Positions 40,082 through 44,439 of a DNA stretch of 44,439 nucleotides are shown here, in pieces. The stretch comes from Albidovulum sp. (GTDB taxonomy: Bacteria; Pseudomonadota; Alphaproteobacteria; Rhodobacterales; Rhodobacteraceae). The DNA is taken from positions 1 through 44,439 of the forward strand of contig JAUQYA010000039.1 of assembly GCA_030837785.1 (NCBI GenBank), read 5' to 3'. The position numbers were made by a program, and so were the translations under genes. A model generated the notes under the pieces. That model was not told where the DNA came from. It was given only the letters and a program-made list of their open reading frames with translations, and did no database searches. The stretch's first letter is position 1. Each line of letters starts with the position of its first letter.

Positions 40082-40966
40082 TCAGTTGTAAGTCGGAGGT
40101 GTCGAGTTCTGATCGTAGATCTCGAAATCGGTTATAGCGCCGTAGCCGGTCTCGTGCTCGTCAAGAATTTTCTTATAGTCATCGGTTTCGTTCAGATGAA
40201 CCAGGGCGGCTTGGATGGCATTGGCGAGGCCTGACGCCTTTTCGTCACGGGAAATGGCGATTCCCAATATGCCACGGTTCAGTTTGCCGCTCTCCTTCAG
40301 GCTTGCGTCCACCTTGCGTGCTTCCCTGGAGATATCCGGATCGACGAAGACGACGTCCACGCGGCCGCTTTTCAGCGCCAGGACCGCATTTGCCATCGAA
40401 GGGAATGCGTGGACATCGATCTTGCCTGAATCGCATTTGTCCGCGTTCTTCTCAAGATTGTCATACTGAATGGTGCCTTGCATGGCGCCCACGCTAAGGC
40501 CGCACAGATCCGGGACCTTGGTAGGGTTCAGTCCTTTTTCCTCCAAGGTCAGGAAAACGGTGTAGGTGCTCCAGTCGGTTACAAAATCGACGACTTCGAG
40601 ACGCTCTGGCCGAATATAGAACTGTCCGAACGAGACATCGAACTTGTCCGATTGCAGTCCCGGCAACGCGGCGGTGAAGGGTACGAGGGTGATTTGCGGC
40701 GTCAGGCCGAGCGTCTCGGCGATAGCCCGGGCCATATCAGGTTCCATGCCCTTGATTTCGTCGCCGTCCTGATAGTTGAACGGTTTGCCCTGGTCAGGCA
40801 TGGCGACGCGCAAGGTTCCTGCTTCCCTGATTTTTGCGGGGACAAGCGCCACCGCCGCTGCATCCGGCTCGTACTGTTCGGCGGATGCTGGGACAGCCGC
40901 TCCAAGTGCCATCAGGCCAGCGGTGATGGCGCCCACGAAAAATCGGCCATTCTGAATCCGTGTCAT
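40082..40966 (-). CDS. Amino-acid-type ABC substrate-binding protein
   Basis: This 294-residue periplasmic protein belongs to the SBP_bac_3 family (polar amino acids and small organic acids). A signal peptide spans about residues 1-30 (FFVGAITAGLMALGAAVPASA). The mature start, REAGTLRVAMPDQGKPFNYQ, and MEPDMARAIAETLGL are typical. The ATG at 40966 follows GGGAGGAAG. The neighbouring 120 bp to the GMC gene holds no permease or ATPase gene, so it is an orphan binding protein in this window. It likely captures the substrate of the module; ligand unknown. Confidence 0.9.
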   Translation of the reverse strand: MTRIQNGRFFVGAITAGLMALGAAVPASAEQYEPDAAAVALVPAKIREAGTLRVAMPDQGKPFNYQDGDEIKGMEPDMARAIAETLGLTPQITLVPFTAALPGLQSDKFDVSFGQFYIRPERLEVVDFVTDWSTYTVFLTLEEKGLNPTKVPDLCGLSVGAMQGTIQYDNLEKNADKCDSGKIDVHAFPSMANAVLALKSGRVDVVFVDPDISREARKVDASLKESGKLNRGILGIAISRDEKASGLANAIQAALVHLNETDDYKKILDEHETGYGAITDFEIYDQNSTPPTYN

Positions 40967-41031
40967 CTGTCTTCCTCCCTGGTTGTTGATCTGTCCAGTT
41001 AATTTCTTCGTGATCGCTCGCCCGGCGCCTG

Positions 41032-42105
41032 TCATGACGTTGGGTACGCCGATATGAAATCCGGTCCCTGGCCTCGCATGTGCAGGATCCCTTCAGGGTC
41101 GAATTTGCTTGGCCACGGACAACCTGTCGCTTCCAGCAGGTCCTGCATTTCCTTGATGAAGGGGATGCCGCTCTGTCTGATCTCCCCTCGGATGGCGCCG
41201 ATGTCCGGAAACTTGCTCGCGGCGGAGCCCCATACCACGCGTCCGGCAAGATAGCCGCTTGCGCCGGCGCGAAAGGCATAGGTCAGTGTTCTGCGATAAG
41301 CCTCTTGGCCCGACCCGGCCGACATCATGACCCAGGGATGGTTCAGCAGCGAGCCGATTTCGTCATATGTATTCTGTACGGCCCTGCTTTCTGGTGTGGA
41401 GGGATCAAGCTCCACAAGCGCACTATCGGTGAGGGGATTTTCCAGTTGAAAGAGATCGAGACCGTAACGTTCCTTGCTCAACTCCCTGATGGTATCCTTC
41501 GAGATATCGATATGCTTCGACAGTTCCCAATTTTGCGGCTCAGCCTCACCGGGGAAGGCGTAGCGCACGGGGCAGATGAGAAACGCGATGTCGTGCCGGC
41601 GACATTCCGTCCCGACGGCCTCCACGAATGCCTGCTGATGGCGCAGTGTCTCGGCAGAAGCGTCGGGGCGATACCATAGGGTGATCTTGACTGCATCGGC
41701 ACCGAGACGCTTGATCTTTGCCACCGACCAGTCGTCGAGGAGGAAATTGCGTCGTCCGCCTGCATCTTCTTCGCTGCTTCCTTTCTCAGCCGCAACGATC
41801 AAGCCCTTGCCCGGATCCAGGCTCTGGTAGGCGTAGGGATAGGCGTAGTTGGGATCGACCTGGATCGCCGTGCAGCGGGGTGACAGTTCCTGGATAAGGG
41901 CCTGTTTGAGAAGGCCGATGTCCGTGTAGGTCGCGACCCCGTCGGCTTTCTTCGACGCCACGAGCATTTCCACAGCCGATCGCTGATCGACGGCATTCAT
42001 CTTGAAGAAGCCTTTACGGTCAGAAAGGCGGCGAAGAGACCAGAGCTTTCCTGCGGACAGTTCCATCGGTGCAATCTCGTTCAACGGTCGGGCCCTCTCA
42101 AGCAT
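41032..42105 (-). CDS. LacD/YihT-like class I aldolase
   Basis: This roughly 344-357-residue TIM-barrel protein is related to tagatose-1,6-bisphosphate aldolase (LacD) and sulfofructose-phosphate aldolase (YihT). Shared features are an early KMNAVDQRSAVEML, the Schiff-base region GADAVKITLWYRPD with the candidate Lys, and the C-terminal GASGYLAGRVVWG. It lacks an obvious sugar kinase neighbour. The start is uncertain: ATG at 42105 overlaps the SucD-like stop (ATGCTTGA), while ATG at 42066 matches the usual N terminus. With a CoA ligase encoded just upstream, the substrate could be an acyl-CoA-linked or sugar acid compound rather than a sugar bisphosphate. Confidence 0.72.
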   Translation of the reverse strand: MLERARPLNEIAPMELSAGKLWSLRRLSDRKGFFKMNAVDQRSAVEMLVASKKADGVATYTDIGLLKQALIQELSPRCTAIQVDPNYAYPYAYQSLDPGKGLIVAAEKGSSEEDAGGRRNFLLDDWSVAKIKRLGADAVKITLWYRPDASAETLRHQQAFVEAVGTECRRHDIAFLICPVRYAFPGEAEPQNWELSKHIDISKDTIRELSKERYGLDLFQLENPLTDSALVELDPSTPESRAVQNTYDEIGSLLNHPWVMMSAGSGQEAYRRTLTYAFRAGASGYLAGRVVWGSAASKFPDIGAIRGEIRQSGIPFIKEMQDLLEATGCPWPSKFDPEGILHMRGQGPDFISAYPTS

Positions 42106-42976
42106 GGCCAGCCCCGAGCGCCTTCCGGAGTGCCGGAACGATCTCCGAAAACTCCTCGGCGACGAGCACCCCCGATTGACGAAAGGCATCAATCTTGCCC
42201 TGGTAGCCCCCGCGTCCCCTGGTGACGATGGCGCCAGCGTGTCCAATATTCTGGCCGGGCCTGACCGTTTTTCCAGAAACGAACGCGACGACCGGCTTGC
42301 GGATATTTCGTGCGATGAAATCAGCCGCCAGTTCCTCTTCGGCGCCCCCGATTTCGCCAAGCAAAAGCATGGCGTCGGTTTCGGGATCCTGCTCGAAGAG
42401 AGGAAGCAGCGTGCAATAATCGGCGCCCTTCACAAGGTCGCCGCCGACCGAAACCACACTGCTGACGCCGATGCCGGCAGCCTTCATTTCCGACATCGCA
42501 GCAAAGGCGACCGAGCCGCTTTTCGCGACGACCCCGATGCGTCCGGGCGTGCAGATATCATTGCAAATGAAGCCCGCCCGCGCCTCGCCCGGCGTGAGAA
42601 TGCCACTTGAGTTCGGCCCTACCAGTATAGATCCCGTCGCATCCGCCCGGTGCTTCATCCTGAGGGCATCGTGGACGGGGACATATTCCGTGGGGCATAC
42701 GACCGTGCGAATGCCGGCGTCGAAAGCCTCCAGCGCCTGCGCGAGAACCCGGTCGGGCGGGCTGAAGATGATGGCGAGGTCGATCCTGCCGGTCTGCTCC
42801 ACCGCCCTCCCGGCGGAGGCGAAGCAACGAATGCCCGGTCCGGCGCGCTCATGATCGGCGACAGCGCCCACCAGCCTGGCGCCAGAGTTGGCCATCGCAG
42901 GATATTGTCTTTGCCCGTGCGGTGTTTCGAGCCCGTAGAACAGGATGCGGGTCGTCTCGTCCAAAAGAATACTCAT
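42098..42976 (-). CDS. Succinyl-CoA-ligase-like alpha subunit (SucD/MtkB-like)
   Basis: This 292-residue CoA-binding subunit carries the catalytic phospho-His246 in NIGHAGAIV and the Rossmann CoA-binding part at the N terminus. It overlaps the beta-subunit gene by four bases (ATGA). Related families are succinate-CoA ligase and malate thiokinase (MtkAB); neither can be chosen from sequence alone. It lies in a catabolic module rather than beside TCA-cycle genes, so a special dicarboxylate or hydroxy acid is likely. Confidence 0.85.
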   Translation of the reverse strand: MSILLDETTRILFYGLETPHGQRQYPAMANSGARLVGAVADHERAGPGIRCFASAGRAVEQTGRIDLAIIFSPPDRVLAQALEAFDAGIRTVVCPTEYVPVHDALRMKHRADATGSILVGPNSSGILTPGEARAGFICNDICTPGRIGVVAKSGSVAFAAMSEMKAAGIGVSSVVSVGGDLVKGADYCTLLPLFEQDPETDAMLLLGEIGGAEEELAADFIARNIRKPVVAFVSGKTVRPGQNIGHAGAIVTRGRGGYQGKIDAFRQSGVLVAEEFSEIVPALRKALGAGHA

Positions 42977-44121
42977 GCCGGGCACACTTCTCTTGCCAGG
43001 GAAATGGAACGTTCGACGGCTTCAGCCAGGTCGGCGCAGTTGTGTAGGCTCCTGGCTCTCAACAGTTCGCACGCGCGTGGCTCGCCATTGCCGTGCAGAT
43101 GTAGCACCACGGGCTTTCGCCGGTACGACTTGCGCCTGTCCATGGCCGCCAGGACGTCGGCAGTCACCTCCCCAAGGTCGTATCCGCATGTCATGACGTT
43201 GAGCAGAAGCACCCGGATCGTCGGATCGGCGTCGACATGGTCGAGAAGTTGCTCGATCCCTTCGGCGGTCTCTCGGTGCAGTATCATGTCGTCGATATCG
43301 ATCAGGGCACCGACTGGCGCACCACACGCGGCAAACCAGTCGGCGATCGTCAGGCTTATGCCGCCCCCGATGCCAGCATAGGCGACAGATCCGCCATTGC
43401 CGAGCAACCGTAACCCGGACAGGATGTTGCCATCCCGATCCTCACCGTCCGCTGACGGCATGCGCGGCAGGATATCCTCCTGGCGATAGAGCGCGGAGTC
43501 GTCGAGCGTGATACGAGCATCGAGCGCGATCAGGCTCCCGTCCGGCAACTCGGCAACCGGATTGATCTCGGCGGCAATTGCGTCACGCGTGCGAAACAGC
43601 CTGAACAGGCGGGCCGCGAGGTCGGCATAGGCCGGACCGTCGGGAATTCCCAGCGCGCGGCAGGCATTCATAACCTCGGCAGAATCCGGCCCGTCGAGCG
43701 CGTCCACACGGATCCGTCGCATGTTGTCGGGATCATTCGCCGTCGTCTCCTCGATATCAACGCCACCCTGCCGGCCGAGCAAAAGCCAGACAGCGCCCCC
43801 GTCGATCAGCAGGCCAATATAGCGCTCGTGAACGATTTCGAGCCGATCTTCCAGCAGGATGCGCGAAACCTCAAAACCGTTGACGGTTGCTCCGTAGAGG
43901 GCCTCGAACGCCGCCTCGGCCTCGCGCAACGTATCGCCGAACAGAATACCGCCACCTTTCCCGCGCCCGCCGGCCCGGATCTGCGCCTTGAGCACGACCG
44001 GCCCGTTGAAATCCGCAATCGCCGCATTGAAGTCAGCGATCCCACTCACAATAATGCCGCGCGGTATGCGAATTCCTTGCTCGGCAAGAAGTTCTTTCCC
44101 AATATCTTCGGTCAGGAGCAT
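42973..44121 (-). CDS. Succinyl-CoA-ligase-like beta subunit (SucC/MtkA-like)
   Basis: This 382-residue ATP-grasp subunit has the Gly-rich ATP loop GGRGKGGGI near residue 55 and LGNGGSVAYAGIGGG near 270, then LLLNVMTCGYD instead of the LVNIFGGI-type stretch of standard SucC. That deviation suggests a substrate other than succinate, though this is an inference. The ATG at 44121 has GGTGAG just upstream; GTG at 44130 would add three residues. It is the first gene of the minus-strand module and lies about 160 bp from the IS end at 44285. Confidence 0.83.
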   Translation of the reverse strand: MLLTEDIGKELLAEQGIRIPRGIIVSGIADFNAAIADFNGPVVLKAQIRAGGRGKGGGILFGDTLREAEAAFEALYGATVNGFEVSRILLEDRLEIVHERYIGLLIDGGAVWLLLGRQGGVDIEETTANDPDNMRRIRVDALDGPDSAEVMNACRALGIPDGPAYADLAARLFRLFRTRDAIAAEINPVAELPDGSLIALDARITLDDSALYRQEDILPRMPSADGEDRDGNILSGLRLLGNGGSVAYAGIGGGISLTIADWFAACGAPVGALIDIDDMILHRETAEGIEQLLDHVDADPTIRVLLLNVMTCGYDLGEVTADVLAAMDRRKSYRRKPVVLHLHGNGEPRACELLRARSLHNCADLAEAVERSISLAREVCPA

Positions 44122-44284
44122 TTCACTCACCAATTTTCTTGCGCACCAGAGATATGCGGCCAGTTGTCGCAATTCATGAGAGAGTTAGAATTGGAACTGC
44201 TCCCTGTTTTATTGCTTGCAACATAGATGCCGCGACACTGTATCTACAATTGAATTTTTGAATAATTGGTGAGGTGGATTCAAG

Positions 44285-44439
44285 TGGGCGTTGTTGCAGA
44301 ACTTGACCTGAGAGGATTCACACGGTGAATCCATCAGGTTAGGAGGCGGGCATGAGCAAGCCCGTCCCGCCCCGCTACCGCACGACGAACTGGAAATCCT
44401 ATAACGACGCGCTGAAGCGGCGCGGCTCGTTGCTGGTCT
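44285..44439 (+). mobile_element. Left end of an IS5-family-like insertion sequence (cut by window edge)
   Basis: The GGGCGTTGTTGCAGAA-type terminal repeat begins at about 44286. A perfect 7-bp inverted repeat, GATTCAC-ACG-GTGAATC (44315-44331), and AGGAGG (44341-44346) precede a transposase start at 44352. The arrangement is typical of many alphaproteobacterial IS5-group elements, judged from memory. The exact left boundary and any target duplication cannot be set without the right end. Confidence 0.7.
44352..44439 (+). CDS. IS5-family transposase, N-terminal fragment (cut by window edge)
   Basis: Only the first 29 codons are present. The opening MSKPVPPRYRTTNWKSYNDA, then LKRRGSLLV, matches the N terminus of IS5-group DDE transposases that start with 'RYRTTNW..YN.ALK.RGSL'. 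The ribosome-binding site AGGAGG is five bases before the ATG. The rest, including the catalytic DDE residues, lies beyond the window. Confidence 0.75.
   Translation, partial: MSKPVPPRYRTTNWKSYNDALKRRGSLLV

Overview
The window is GC-rich (about 70% in hand counts of single 60-base stretches over most of its length), densely packed and rich in ATGA/GTGA start-stop overlaps. Gene families and codon use suggest an alphaproteobacterium, most likely of the Rhodobacterales/Paracoccaceae type. That placement is an inference; there is no rRNA or marker gene here. I see no tRNA, rRNA, CRISPR array or phage genes.

Layout. (1) 1-1627, minus: a small XRE regulator overlapping a truncated HyfB/HycC-like proton-pumping membrane subunit. 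(2) 1914-8080, plus: an operon with a three-subunit molybdenum hydroxylase, a cytochrome P450 and an AlkB-type membrane hydroxylase. (3) 8250-13753, plus: a betaine-type ABC transporter with a double-length permease, followed by an amidase. (4) 13737-14570, minus: an XRE regulator with a large unknown C-terminal part. (5) 14854-23136, plus: a second molybdenum hydroxylase, a 6-hydroxynicotinate-reductase-like Fe-S protein, a PF06684 protein, a strong terminator, then a 7Fe ferredoxin, a ferredoxin-NADP reductase and a GATase1-AraC regulator. (6) 23183-26980, minus: a polyamine/opine-type ABC importer. (7) 27642-28118, plus: a MarR regulator. (8) 28154-29710, minus: a non-pyrrolysine MttB-family methyltransferase. 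(9) 29899-34612, minus: a MaoC-type dehydratase, an NDP-forming acyl-CoA ligase and an orphan peptide-type binding protein, divergent from a LysR regulator and an alpha/beta hydrolase (34742-36622). (10) 36855-44121, minus: aldehyde dehydrogenase, GMC oxidoreductase, amino-acid-type binding protein, LacD-like aldolase and a SucD/SucC-like CoA ligase, with visibly lower GC in parts. It ends beside an IS5-like element that begins at about 44285.

The main finding is a shared near-palindromic operator (core TCATTTGTATRCNAAT) at five places: upstream of the second molybdenum hydroxylase operon (14812), the ferredoxin operon (20758), the ABC importer (27154), the MarR gene (27537) and mttB (29789). 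At three of them a TTGACA/TTGACG -35 element stands 16-18 bp from a -10 element that overlaps the operator, as expected for repression. This joins regions 5-8 into one regulon, probably controlled by the MarR protein, which resembles the NicR/BpsR group (resemblance judged from memory).

Taken together, import, possible N-demethylation (MttB), ring hydroxylation (molybdenum enzyme) and ferredoxin-driven ring reduction (HnR-like protein with its own ferredoxin and FNR) point to catabolism of a nicotinate-like, perhaps N-methylated, N-heterocycle such as trigonelline. Substrate identity is inference.
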